28,179 nt of DNA. Source: Triparma columacea. Its lineage: Eukaryota > Sar > Bolidophyceae > Parmales > Triparmaceae. The stretch spans positions 32,940-61,118 of the forward strand of contig BRYA01000054.1 of the NCBI GenBank assembly GCA_030267965.1, in the 5' to 3' direction. Below are positions 15,831 through 26,594 of the stretch, one piece after another. Numbering within the stretch: the first letter of the stretch is position 1; each line of letters opens with the position of its first letter. A program made the position numbers and the translations under genes. The notes beneath the pieces were generated by a model. That model made no database searches, had not been told where the DNA came from, and worked only from the letters and a program-made list of their open reading frames with translations.

Positions 15831-16338
15831 ATGAGTGAAGCGAATACGTCAGGCGTCGCCCAGCTGAAGGACTTCGACTATTCCGTCAATGTACGTGTTT
15901 ATTTTATAAATAAATAATCTACAGCCCTCTTTTGTTTGCCATATCTTCCACAGGTGTTGCGGGATTGGCGGAGGTTGGGGGCAGTGTGTGTAGGCCTTGG
16001 GACAATTGGGCGAATTCGACTGACTGTTGGACGCCCGGAAGGAATTTGCGTCTGTGACTTTGAGGGATCTCCCCGATTCACCTCTAATCCCCCCCCCTGC
16101 CACTCACCCAACTTGGCTCCCCCCCCCCCCCACCCCACAGGTCTCTGTTTCCTCCGACAAGGTTCTTTCGATGCGGACACCGTCTGTCTCTCTCTCATTA
16201 ACTCTGTCCGACCCCGACGGCACATCACGCCAGGAGGTGGTGGAGATGAACAGGGACGAGCTGGAGAAGGTGTTGAAGGAGATGCAAAAAATCGAGGACG
16301 AGACACTGAAGCTTACAGCAGGAGGTAGCGGGAGCTAA
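15831..16338 (+). CDS. COMMD6: COMMD6-like COMM-domain protein, two exons
   Basis: Small adaptor subunit of the family that forms the COMMD ring of the Commander endosomal recycling complex. Exons 15831-15890 and 16141-16338 (GTACGT .. CCACAG) encode 85 residues. That is the same length as human COMMD6, which likewise consists of little more than the COMM domain. The domain runs from VAQLKDFDYSVNVSVSSDKV through LSMRTPSVSLSLTLSDPDG to VVEMNRDELEKVLKEMQKIE, following the family pattern of a first Asp/Trp-Phe strand, an SSD turn and a C-terminal helix. The splice junction falls inside the first strand (SVN|VSVSS) and restores a continuous domain. The 250-nt intron ends in an almost pure C tract. 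A longer form with an N-terminal domain is not seen. Confidence 0.8.
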
Positions 16339-16463
16339 TAACAAATGGCCATTACATTTTCTTTGATCATCTGAAAAGATACGAGTTGAATTATCTTTCC
16401 ATCCCCGAATTATCCCTCGAAACTCTCACCAAGGCCCTGTGTACCCTCATGTATCCAAAACTT

Positions 16464-17676
16464 TCACCCCACAATTGCCGCCCTCACCGCATGCTGGGTT
16501 GCCCAGACAGCCTGCCACAAAATTTTAATCCCGCCCGAAACGCTCTCCATCCTCCCCAGCTCCATGACCTGATTCCAATAAATCCAAGTGGTTCCGTAAA
16601 GGCAGAAGACAACAGACCACGCAACAACCGAAAACTTCGACCTCGGGCTAAAAACGGGGTAAAGGTGGACCCCAAGTCTGTCCAGAATGAATAAGTACAG
16701 CATGCTGTAGTTGAACAAAACGAAGAAGGCACTCCAGAGGTCGTCGAACTGCAGCATCCTCCCCCCCGTCGATAGGACGGCATTTGTCACAGCGATTGGG
16801 AGGTTGAAAGTGTGAATCTCTTGCAAGGTGAACTGCAGGTTCCAAAGAATGAACTCCTTCCGCCTCTTGGCAGTCTTGAAGAAGGCAAAGTACATGATTG
16901 GAGCTAGAACAAAATTCCAGACGATTGTCGTCAGGGTCGCAGCAACGAGAGCGGGGAACCTGAAGAACTCCGAGAGATAGGGGAGGAGGGGGATGCCGGG
17001 GTAGAGGGAGCAGACCGCGGAGCTCAGGCAGCGGAACGTTAAGATGCACCAGGACCAAAGCGTAAAGGTGCAAAGGACGCCTGGTCCAGCCTTGCTCAAT
17101 AGTATATAGAGAACGCACGCGTTATTGACGAAGAAAGCGCAGTCCAGGTAGAAGAAGAGGGAAAAAGGCTCTGGGAAAGAAGGCGTGAACGTCGGCCAGC
17201 TCCCGTTGGGCATGTTGGTGAAGAGCGTATAGGTGAAAGCAACAATGAAAATAGGAGCTAGGATGAACCAAGGACCGACGCGAAGGTGAATTGGAACGAA
17301 ATCGAAGAATCCACCCAAAGAACCATTGCTATCGGGGTAAAGCAGCCACGAATCGAAGCTAAGTAGCCTGGAGATAATCTCGGAAACAGGGGGCGGCTGA
17401 AGGGAAGGTTAGGGGAAGCTTCGAGCCGTAAGATGGAATGTACCGAATGGAACGTACCTTGAAAAAAGAATTGGCTTTGTCACCCTTCGTCGAGAAGCGT
17501 TCTGATCCTGCGTCCACACCTTTCTTGCTGCTCCTCGTTTGTCGGCCTTTTTTTGCAGCAGGTTTTGGGCCCTTTGAAGTCGATCTCGACCTTACTTTTG
17601 ATCTTGATCTCGACTTTGTCGCTTCAGATTTGATTGTGTGTGATGCGACCCTCCTAGATCTTCTGGGGGTGTCCAT
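16464..17676 (-). CDS. Multi-pass membrane protein, possibly FAR-17a/AIG1-like, two exons
   Basis: Minus-strand exons 17676-17458 and 17396-16464, joined across a 61-nt intron (AAG|GTACGT .. CTTCAG|CCG), give 383 residues. The first 73 residues are very basic (RSRSKVRSRSTSKG and similar), a cytosolic tail likely. The second exon holds about seven hydrophobic helices, beginning PWFILAPIFIVAFTYTLF and including CVLYILLSK, VWNFVLAPIMYFAFF and SAFFVLFNYSMLYLFILDRL. The LQEIHTFNLPIAVTNAVL and LGVHLYPVF segments resemble the conserved His/Asn and Trp/Val-Tyr-Pro parts of AIG1/ADTRP lipid hydrolases, but the match is from memory and weak. It is divergent from the calpain gene, 67 bp between starts. 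Function is open. Confidence 0.7.
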
Positions 17677-17743
17677 GATTGCAAGTTTTTCTCCATCAAC
17701 AGACCTTGCCCCAGACCTTGCAGGTTGACACTTTATTTTGAGG

Positions 17744-19940
17744 ATGGCCGAATCTTACAACGAGTATTCGGACGATAATGAGGCACAGGCCAAGGAGGCC
17801 GCTATAATTGAGGGCCTCGGCGACGACGGTTTGTGGGAGGATCCGCATTTCCCTGCATCTGGAGGCTCTATATACAAGGACTCGTCCCGTCCTCCTCTTG
17901 GCTTTTTCCCAGTTGAGGTCATCGACTGGAGCCGTATTAACCAATTGGAGGTGCGCGGAATGTCTAGTCCCGTGACTATGTCGGACGAGATGGGCTACTT
18001 GCAACAGGGGGCCTTGAATAACTGCTACTTCTTGAGTGCCCTCGCGTTGTTGAGCACCAAGAGGGACCTTTTGGAGGCTCTCATTGTTAGTGACGACAAT
18101 AGGTGAGTTGCTATGGGAATGTGATGACACTTTAGATCCAGAGACGGCTTTGTGTAACCAGTAATGTTGGATGGGGTGTGTGTATGTGGGAAAACAACCT
18201 AACCGCTTTCGGGGGGGAGGGGGGGGGGTTGAAGGAATCACAACCAGCATGTCCCCGGGCACAGCCTTACGCTATGTTCCTGGAAAGTGCTCACGCGCGT
18301 TCCACCGTTTAAGCCCCACACCTCATCTCAACCCCCTCCCCACTTATCCCCCCTTCCCCCCCTCTCCCCCCCCCCCCCTCCTTCCCCCTTCACTAACCCC
18401 ACTCACAGGGGCCGCGGGATCTACACAATTAAGTTCAACAAGGGCGGTCGGTGGCTCTACGTCCACGTCGACGACCGCATCCCTTGCAACCGCTCCGGTG
18501 ATCCCTACTTCAGCCGTAGCTCCGACCCTCAAGAGGCTTGGGTTATGATCCTCGAGAAGGCCTACGCAAAGCTCCACGGTTGCTACGAGTCAATCAGGGG
18601 AGGCCACGTCGAGTACTCCCTCCAGGACGTCACCGGTTTCGCCAGCTCCCGTCTCCGTCTCTCCGAGGTCCGTTTCGCATCTGACGTTAGCTCAGGCGCC
18701 ATGTGGCAGCGTGTCAGGGGCCGGTACAACGGGGGCCACATCCTGGGTTTCAGCAGGTCCAGGTCCTCTGACCCTAGGTCCCACGAGGGTGGTCTTTTGG
18801 GTGGTCACGTTTACCCTGTTGTGGAGGTCTGCGAGCTCCACGCGGACGCTACGGCTGATCTGGAGGCATTGGACGTGCAGCTTGTTAGGCTTGTTGACAG
18901 GTGGGGGATAGGGGGGGGTGGGTGGAAGGGGGACTGGAGCCCCGGGAGCGGCCTTTGGGAGGACTACCCTGACATCAAGAAGATCGTTGACAAGAAGGCA
19001 GACGTTAAGGACAGCTTCTGGATCAGCTGGGGGGACCTACTCAAGAACCTTAACCAACTTTTCGAAGGATACGACGTGCCGGAACCGGCGACCAAGGTAT
19101 TGTACAGCGGGAGCTGGATATCTGGGGATGTCAAGACAGGAGCCGGGGGTAACCCAAGGTGAGTTTGGGGGGAGGGGGGTTGGGGGGGGGGGGGGGAGGG
19201 TTGGGGACTGAAGATTTAAGGGGCCGGCTTCACAAACTAAGGGGTCGGCTTCACAAACTAACCTCCACCCCCCACCCCCCCCACCCCCCCCCACACACCT
19301 GACCCCTCTTCCCAACCTCAGCAACGATTCCTTCCCCCAGAACCCTCAGTACGCGTTCGCCTGCAACGAGCCCACAACCGTAGTAATAACCTTAAACCAG
19401 ACCGACCAAATGTTAACCTCCGGTCTCCTCTACGCCTCTTCGTACACATCCGCGATCGGTTTCTGCGTCATGAAGATAACCGGGACCAAGGCAAGGTCAA
19501 CGAAATTCCACCCCAAGAAACTCGCATTCACATCATCAACCTTCGCCAAGGTTCGGTCAGTATCCGGTACCGCGGAGCTCATGCCTGGGAGGTACGCGGT
19601 TGTACCGTGCACGGTTGAGGTTGACGCGGAGCTTGATTTTACGGTTGAGGTTAAGAGTGATAAGGGTGTTATCCTTGAGAATTCCGGTGACAAGATGTCA
19701 TCGCAGGACGACGAGGAGAGCGACGATGAGGAGCTTGGTGAGAAGGGCGAGGTGGAAGGGGGATGGCTGACACCTAACGTGGAGGACGGGGTGGAGGACG
19801 ACGATGAGACGAGGGGACTTCAAAGCATGATGCTTATGGTGGGGGATCTGGCGACGTACGTTAGGGAGGTGGGGGGGGAGGTTAAGGGACTGGAGGAACA
19901 GTGCAGGGAACTCGAGGCGAAGATCGACTCGGCACTGTGA
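17744..19940 (+). CDS. Calpain-like cysteine protease, catalytic Asn replaced by Asp, three exons
   Basis: Papain-fold protease of the calpain (C2) family. Exons 17744-18102, 18409-19158 and 19322-19940 join in phase for 575 residues. The catalytic region shows LQQGALNNCYFLSALALL with the nucleophile Cys94 and oxyanion Gln, then EAWVMILEKAYAKLHGCYES (typical calpain), and GGLLGGHVYPVVEV with His253. The third site, normally R-N-P-W-G, reads VDRWG, so the catalytic Asn is Asp283; the following GGWKGDWSPGSGLW is the normal calpain continuation. A beta-sandwich domain (YAFACNEPTTVVITLNQTDQ onward, about 370-490) and an acidic tail ending in a short coiled coil (VKGLEEQCRELEAKIDS) follow. The original may be an active variant or a pseudo-protease. 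Intron 2 carries a tandem 21-bp repeat. Confidence 0.88.
19218..19259 (+). repeat. Tandem 21-bp repeat in calpain intron 2
   Basis: Two head-to-tail copies of a 21-bp unit (AAGGGGNCGGCTTCACAAACT) with one difference. Each copy is followed by AA, creating CTAAG and CTAAC, which look like alternative branch-point sequences ahead of the long C-rich tract before the acceptor at 19321. Confidence 0.75.
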
Positions 19941-20031
19941 AGGGGAGGGGAGGGAAGGGGGGGGGAGAGGTAATTAATGGGGGGGATTTTGAAAAGGAAA
20001 CATTATTATGAAACAAACATATATAACATAG

Positions 20032-21030
20032 TCACATCAGCACATCCTCCTTGACCGCTAACCCCTTTACGAAACCCGCCTTAGTTGGTAGTTTCCCAGT
20101 CCCCTCCACCTTATTCCATTCAACGAAAAGTCCCTCAATCTCCCTGTCTGTAATTCCCCCCCCCTCACCCGCACTCCTGTACTTCCCGTAGTACCTCCGG
20201 AATGCCCTCACAACGTCAGCCTTATGGCAGCTCCCTGTTGGTGCAAGGAGGTTTATCCTCGCCTTTGCAAACTCTGTGAATTCAGAGGAACGCAACGTCT
20301 GCAACTCAGAGGTTGAACGGGTCACGGACTTGGAACCTGAGTCTACCCGAGAGAGTTCTAGGAATGCTGCGTTAATCAGGAGTACCCCTGCCAACTGAAG
20401 TGTAACGTTAGCGTCACCTTGTGATGTGAGAAGGACAAACCTGTCGAGTGCGAGACCCGCTACGGCTGTTAGTGAGCAGAATGTGAAGAGGATTAGGGGG
20501 GGGGGTGAACCGAATAGACCGTCGCGACGGTCCTTTATCCAAGGTTCATCGGGTCCGTAGAATAAGTTTCCAAGGAAGGTTAATGCGGGGGAGTTTCGAG
20601 AGGAGGATAAGAGGTAGATACTACCTCCGAACAGGAGGGATGAGGCAGTGTCTTTAAGGGTTAGGGAGAAGGGGGACTCTAAGACACGCTTGGTCGCCTG
20701 GGTCTCCTGCTTTGAGGCTGCGAGCTGACCAGCTAACCTCGTGGAGGTCCTCCTGTTGGCGTTTAGGGGGGATGAGGTGAACTCATCGGAGGTTGTGAGC
20801 TCGGGGGGGACGACCCAGTTGGACCTCATTGGGGAGGTTATTAGGGAGGGAGGATCATATGCAAGGGCTTTTTGAGAGGGGGAGGTGCAAATTAGAATGG
20901 TTGAGGTGGCAGTCGAGGTGATAATTTTGTTAATGAACGCTTTTCGCGTTGATAGAAGTTGCAGTGGGTTGATATGGTGGATAGATATGAGTAGATGGGT
21001 TAGGATAATATTTATTCGTCTGATTTTCAT
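20032..21030 (-). CDS. Plastid-type membrane protein of unknown function, single exon
   Basis: 332 residues from an ATG. The first 60 residues are hydrophobic then Ser/Thr/Lys-rich and end at QKALAYD, an A-x-A site of the kind cut by thylakoid or signal peptidases. This suggests a multi-part plastid leader. Two or three hydrophobic segments follow: SLLFGGSIYLL, PPLILFTFCSLTAVAGLAL and VTLQLAGVLLINAAFLEL. The C-terminal 90 residues are soluble with an alternating helical pattern (EFAKARINLLAPTG, KADVVRAFRRYYGKYRSAGE, DREIEGLFVEWNKVEG). I do not recognise the family; resemblance to uncharacterised algal chloroplast proteins is a guess. It is convergent with the calpain gene (91 bp between stops). 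Confidence 0.65.
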   Translation of the reverse strand: MKIRRINIILTHLLISIHHINPLQLLSTRKAFINKIITSTATSTILICTSPSQKALAYDPPSLITSPMRSNWVVPPELTTSDEFTSSPLNANRRTSTRLAGQLAASKQETQATKRVLESPFSLTLKDTASSLLFGGSIYLLSSSRNSPALTFLGNLFYGPDEPWIKDRRDGLFGSPPPLILFTFCSLTAVAGLALDRFVLLTSQGDANVTLQLAGVLLINAAFLELSRVDSGSKSVTRSTSELQTLRSSEFTEFAKARINLLAPTGSCHKADVVRAFRRYYGKYRSAGEGGGITDREIEGLFVEWNKVEGTGKLPTKAGFVKGLAVKEDVLM

Positions 21031-21142
21031 AATTAATTATTTTGAGGAGAGAGAAAAGAGAGAAAAAGGCAAAAAATGGAAAAGTTCGGAAAATGCCCAA
21101 AGCCAAAATCAGGTCCCAAAGCCAAAGTCCCCTTTTGTGAAT

Positions 21143-24100
21143 ATGAATGAAGAACCGCTCACTGTGGGCAATATGATGAAGGTGAGTGTTATAATGTGTT
21201 GTATAATGGTGTAATGTGGTGTGTGGTGACGTGTTATGTTTAAAAAGGTGTTAAAATGGTGATAAAATGAGGGTAAATGAAATAGTACCCGATCCTCTCC
21301 TTTTTCTCAAAACCCTTCATTTTATCACACACATACACTAATACACACTCATATACTCCTTATGTTCACTCAATATACTAACACAAACTATATGACACAT
21401 AAATGATAGGAACTACAAGGTATTAAAGACAAATTTAAACAGGATGACGAAGAAATATGTGAGTACACATATTAATGAGGCTAAAGGGGCTCAATGGGCA
21501 TACACACAGAGTGGAATGGCATATACAGAGACATATGTGTGTGTAGTGAGATATATATATGGACTACGATCTACAAATCATCATCATTGCGTAGCATACA
21601 CACCTATACACACACACACACACTAACACAACACAATCCCAACAACACGCACCACCCCTTCCGCAACTCGCTTCGCTCGTCCCCACAGTATCACCCTACG
21701 CTGACCTCGAAAAGGCAACAGTACTCCAAGAATGCCGCATATTCCACGACTCCAAGGCAGTCAAGGAGTCCCCAAGAAAGTGCTGCACCACCATCACCAA
21801 GCTCCTTCACATTGTGTCTCAGGGAGAACCACTTACTTCCACAGAGGTCCAGGACGTCTTCTTCGGGGTCACTAAACTCTTTCAAAGCAATGACGCCGGG
21901 CTTAGGAGGATGGTCTACCTATTCATAAAGGAGGTGAGAGAGAGCGAAAGAAAGGAGCAGGCCATTTTTAGTTTACTTTTTGGCAATCACAGTGAAGAAA
22001 GCCCCAACATAAACAACGCCATCATACATATACCCGGGGGGGGGAAAACGAAAAAGAGGCCCCGTGCAAGGCCGTGTGGCCTAATGGACAAGGCGCCAGT
22101 TTCCGACGCTGGAGATTGAGGGTTCAAGTCCCTCCTCGGTCGAGCTTTACTCTTCCAAACGACGGCAACCCTCTTGCTCTTCTCCCCCTTCCCCCCAAAC
22201 AATGTATAGAACGCACGTTTATCAACTCTCTGAGTGATGCCCAAGAAAGACTTACAACTGGAGAGAACACAAAAACAAAGATGAAACACATTTCTCACCC
22301 CCCCTCCACTGCCCCCCCCCCTCAGGTCGCCGACTCTTGCGATCCAGGTGACGTAATAATCGTAACGTCCTCCCTAACCAAGGACATGAACTCCTCTGTT
22401 GACATGTACCGTTCCAACTCCATCCGCGTCCTCGCCCGCATCGTCGACGCCGGCATGCTCGGCGCGATCGAGCGCTACGTCAAGCAGGCCATCGTCGACC
22501 GCGACCCCCTCGTCTCCTCCTCCGCCCTAATCTCCGCCGCCCACCTCTTCCGTGCCTCCCCCGAGCACGCCGCCATCGTAAGGAGGTGGCTGAACGAGGC
22601 CCAAACAGCGCTACAGTCACCGAGCGAGATGGTGCAGTACCACGCGCTCAGCCTGCTGTACATGATCAAGGCGCACGACAGGCTGGGGGTCAGCAAACTC
22701 GTCACGCAACTGAGCAAGAGCGGCAGCTTGAAAAGCCCACTCGCGACCATTAGCTTGATTAGGTACACAGCCAAGGTGAGAAAAAACAAGGCGAGGACCG
22801 AAGCGCCGGCGATCCTTGCTTGCCCCTCTCCCCCCTATTGCCCCTCTTCCCCCTAACCCCCCCCCTCCCCCCTTCCCCTCCCCCTCTCACAGCTCATGCA
22901 CGATGAGGCCCGCAACAACCCCACCGGAGCCTCAGACGGTTCCTCCTCCCTCGCCCTCGCCGGTTACTCCTTCCTCGAGGGTTCCCTCCGGCACCGCAAC
23001 GAGATGGTAATCTACGAGGCCGCCCGCGCCATCTGCAACCTCCCAGGCGTCGAGGTCCAGGACCTCTCCCCCGCCATCACAGTCCTACAGCTATTCCTGA
23101 GCTCACCGAAGCCAACGGTCAGGTACGCGGCAATGAAGACCCTCGCAGGGGTCGCGAACTTCGCCCCCATGGCAGTGGTAAAGTGCAACGAGGACATGGA
23201 GGTGTTGATAAGCGACTCCAACAGGAGCATCGCTACCCTGGCCATCACGACGCTACTGAAGACGGGGAACGAGGGGGGGGTGGAGAGACTCATGAAACAA
23301 ATCAGCAGCTTCATGAACGACATTGGGGACGAGTACAAGATCGCGGTCGTCAAGAGCATCAGGCAGCTGTGCCTAAAGTACCCGGGGAAGCACAGGGTAC
23401 TAATTGGATTCCTAAGCAACTTCCTTCGAGAGGAGGGGGGCTACCAGTTCAAGAAGGCCATCGTCGACGGCATCGTATTCCTAACCGAGTCCATACCCTC
23501 AACCAAGGAGTCCGGCCTCCTCCACCTCTGCGAGTTCATCGAGGACTGCGAGTTCACCGCCCTCAGCACGGCCATCCTCCACCTGATCGGGTCCATGGGA
23601 CCGACAACAGCAGCGCCTAACAGGTACATACGCTTCATATACAACCGCGTTATCCTAGAGAACGCCGCCGTCCGCGCCGCAGCAGTCTCAGCACTCGCTA
23701 AGTTCGGAGCCCAAGTACCATCCCTAAGAACCTCCATACTAACCCTCCTCCAGAGGTCTCTATCAGACGAGGACGACGAGGTCAGGGACAGGGCCGCCCT
23801 ATCCGTCGACATCCTATCCCGCGCAATCGATTCTAACGGTTACCCAGAGTTAAAGACCGACCCTGACGCAAAAGACGAGCCAGCGGCGGACGACGTCGCG
23901 GCGTTTTTACTACTCGAGCAACTGCCTATGTCATTCGGCCAACTTGAAAGGTCCGTCAAGGCGTACGAAGCGACGCCGGGGGCTATGGATAGCGAGGAAG
24001 CAATCAGCTATATAACGCTACCGGTTGTGGAGGAAATTCCAGAGGATGTTAGGGAGATTGAGGGGGAGGGGGAGGGGGGGGGGAGAGAGGAAGGAGGGAA

Positions 24101-25036
24101 TGGAGGAGTTAAGGGAACTGAGGTGAGGGAGGTGAAAGGGGGATTGAGAGGAAAGAGAAGGGGGGGGAGTTATAACGAAACGAACACACTCACACGGACG
24201 GTAAACCCCGCTTCCCCACTCTGCAGGAACCCAAGGCAGCCGTAGACCCGGCAGCCGAAGTTTACGCTATACCCGAGCTGGCTGACCTCGGTCGTGTGTT
24301 CAGGTCCAGCCCCGCCGTGAGCCTCACGGAGAGCGAGACGGAGTACGTGGTCCGTTGCGTGAAGCACATCTTCCCGACGGCCGTGGTTCTGCAGTTTAAA
24401 ATACAGAACACCATCGACTCACAGAGGCTAGATAACGTCACGGTAGCCACGGAGGGCGGGGAGGACGGCATGCTAACCGTGCGGGGCGTCGTACCCTGCG
24501 AGTCCATAAAGTACGGCGACACCGGGAGCTGCTTTGTCGTCCTCGACAGGGACCCTGACCTGGGGATTACCCCGTGCGCCATGGAGTGCGAGCTCCACTT
24601 CAACTGCGTAGGGGTTGACCCTATGACGGGGGAGGAGGAGGGGGACGCGTTTGAGGAGGAGTACCCAATCGAGGGGTTGGAGATATCCACGAGCGACTTT
24701 GTGGCAAAGGTTAACCTAGGGGACTTCAGAAGGAGCTGGGAACAGCTGGGGAACGGGTGCGAGGTACTGGAGAAATTCGCGCTACAGTTCAAGAACCTCC
24801 CTGACGCCGTTGCTGCGGTTATCGAGTTCTTCGGTATGAACGCATGCGACGGCACCTCAACTGTAAAGGACCCGAACAAGCCACACATGCTACACCTGAG
24901 CGGAGTGTTTGTGGGGAACAAACCGGTCATGGCGAGAGCGCAAATGCAACATACGAAGGATGGAGTGGTACTTAAGGTTGCGGTCAGGAGCGAGAGCGAA
25001 GAGGTTAGCAGGACGATTGCGGACTGCATAAGGTGA
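21143..25036 (+). CDS. COPG: Coatomer subunit gamma (COPI), six exons
   Basis: Subunit of the COPI coat for Golgi-to-ER and intra-Golgi vesicles. Exons 21143-21181, 21443-21458 (a 16-nt microexon), 21689-21933, 22326-22775, 22893-24122 and 24227-25036 join in phase for 929 residues. The adaptin-like HEAT trunk begins [19 protein letters not shown]. It includes [52 protein letters not shown]-type text [47 protein letters not shown] and [20 protein letters not shown], all diagnostic of gamma-COP. A Gly/Glu-rich hinge (about 640-660) leads to the C-terminal appendage domain in the last exon. Intron 3 hosts a tRNA-Arg gene. The start ATG gives [13 protein letters not shown]; an upstream ATG at 21076 is out of frame. 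Confidence 0.93.
22070..22142 (+). tRNA. trnR-CCG: tRNA-Arg (CCG) nested in coatomer gamma intron 3
   Basis: A 73-nt cloverleaf on the plus strand, inside the intron 21934-22325 and in the same orientation as the host gene. The acceptor is GGCCGTG with CTCGGTC, with one T-T mismatch at 6:67 and one G-T. The D-arm is GGCCTAATGGACAAGGC. The anticodon arm is CCAGT-TTCCGAC-GCTGG with anticodon CCG. The T-arm is GAGGG-TTCAAGT-CCCTC and the discriminator is G. The GGCCGTGTGGCCTAATGGA start is characteristic of eukaryotic tRNA-Arg. Both internal promoter boxes are good. No run of four T residues occurs between the tRNA and the next coatomer exon, so the usual Pol III terminator is missing. Confidence 0.92.
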
Positions 25037-25151
25037 AGGGGGGGAGCTGAAAAAGGTTATAACTTTAAGCAAACCTAATTCGCGAGCATCATGTAGAAAA
25101 GGATTATTTCCTTTATTTTATTTATTCTATTCACAAATATCTAAAGCACCA

Positions 25152-26532
25152 TCACAACAGGTTCCCGCTTGAGTGGCCACCCCAAGAGAAGGCGTCAGAG
25201 TCGCCCCGATTTCGCTGCTTATCTGTTACCTCAGAATGTCTCCTCTCCCCCCCCCCCTCTACCCCCCGATCCCTTGATCCTTCCAATCCCGATGTTGTGA
25301 GTGATAGTTTTCCCTCAAGTATCGGTATAACAACAGCCTCGTAAACCACCAGACACACAAGTAATATGAAGACGAGGAGGAAAAGAAATCCCAAAACGTA
25401 CAAAGGGGCGTTCAAAGAGTCCCCATCCTCGTACACAAACGCGTACATAACGACCGTCAGTGACGCGAACACCGTCATTAAAACGAGGTGCTGTCTCTCG
25501 TGCGTCTCCATCCTCAGCTGCGCAATCGAGCTCCACTTCAGATCCCTCGGTGGCGTTATGTAGGGGATGACGGTCTGGATTACCCAGGATGTACCGAGGA
25601 ATACGGCGACGAAGAAGGTGGGGGCGAGGGGGTTGCCGCACTGGGAGAGGATTGACTTTGTGGAGGAGGCCTGGATTATACACCGACCGGCCTCAGCGGA
25701 CACGTAGAGGGTGGCGCCTAGGGTTGAGGGGAGGGAGCGGAAGAGGGCCATTATGTACTTGTGGAGCCTGCGGTCGGACAATTCACCGAGGAGCTTTACG
25801 ACGGAGAGTGTGGCGGGGGGACCGAAGAGGACGAAACACACGCCCCCGATTATTCCGCAGAGACCCATCCACTGGACGGAGGAGTCCTGACTGCTAGTGT
25901 ACAACTGGGTGCCGGAAATTATACCGGGGATACCTATTAGGAGGGCGACGAGGATTATGAGGGGCCGCTCAGAGCTGAGAGAGAGTGAATCCAAAACGAA
26001 GAAGCGATGGTTAGAAGTCTAAGATCAAGTCCCCGCCCTCTCGCACCCAGTCTCACCTGTAAGCCCTGGGGTTTGACGTTGCGACTGCCCCACAGCAGAT
26101 TCCTGAGAATATCCAGAAGCAGTTGGCGGCGGCCGCCCACCAATCATCATTCAGGAAGGCTCCAACCGTGGACAAGAACGTGCTGAGGCAGGCGCCGACG
26201 AACAAAAACACCCTCCAAGACGGTGAGATTGTCTGCAGGATGACAGAAGACTCGGACTCTCTCTCCTTGTGGGCCTCGATAAGCTCAGACTTGGCCTGGT
26301 CGTGCTGCTCCTTCATCTCACGCCTCTTGTCTTGCACGATGCTGGACATCAAGCGCTTCTTGTCACGCTCCAAAGCCTGCACCTTCTTCTCCAAGGTTAA
26401 TATCTTCTCGCCGTCTCTGATGGATCGGCTCTCAAGCAGTAAGATTCTTGACATTATGTCAGTGTCCGCGACCGGCAAGTCAGCGGGACGAACAACCGGG
26501 TCTCGAGGAGAAGCATCGGTACCGTCGCTCAT
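25152..26532 (-). CDS. Coiled-coil plus multi-pass membrane protein, two exons, unrecognised
   Basis: Minus-strand exons 26532-26057 and 25974-25152 join in phase (TAC AG|GTGAGA .. CTCTCAG|C) to give 432 residues. The N-terminal 110 residues are soluble with a strong coiled coil (ILTLEKKVQALERDKKRL, VQDKRREMKEQHDQAKSELI). About seven hydrophobic helices follow: VFLFVGACLSTFLSTVGAFL, WIFSGICCGAVAT, PLIILVALLIGIPGIISG, MGLCGIIGGVCFVLFG, FFVAVFLGTSWVIQTVIPYI, HLVLMTVFASLTVVMYAFVY and LGFLFLLVFILLVCLVVYEA. A charged cytosolic tail ends FSWGGHSSGNLL. No family recognised. It is divergent from the 26595 gene with 62 bp between start codons, so a shared promoter is likely. Confidence 0.72.
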
Positions 26533-26594
26533 CGCAGCAAGCTTCTTTGAATTTCACTAGCAGAAAGGACAGTTTGGTTGCCCATCCCATTTCA

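Noticed and set aside
23012..23812. Minus-strand frames over coatomer gamma
   Set aside because: Shadows of the conserved plus-strand HEAT-repeat exon.
26448..26594. Upstream extension of the 26595 gene
   Set aside because: It overlaps the coding exon of the divergent gene and its text is the antisense of that exon; the ATG at 26595 is the sensible start.
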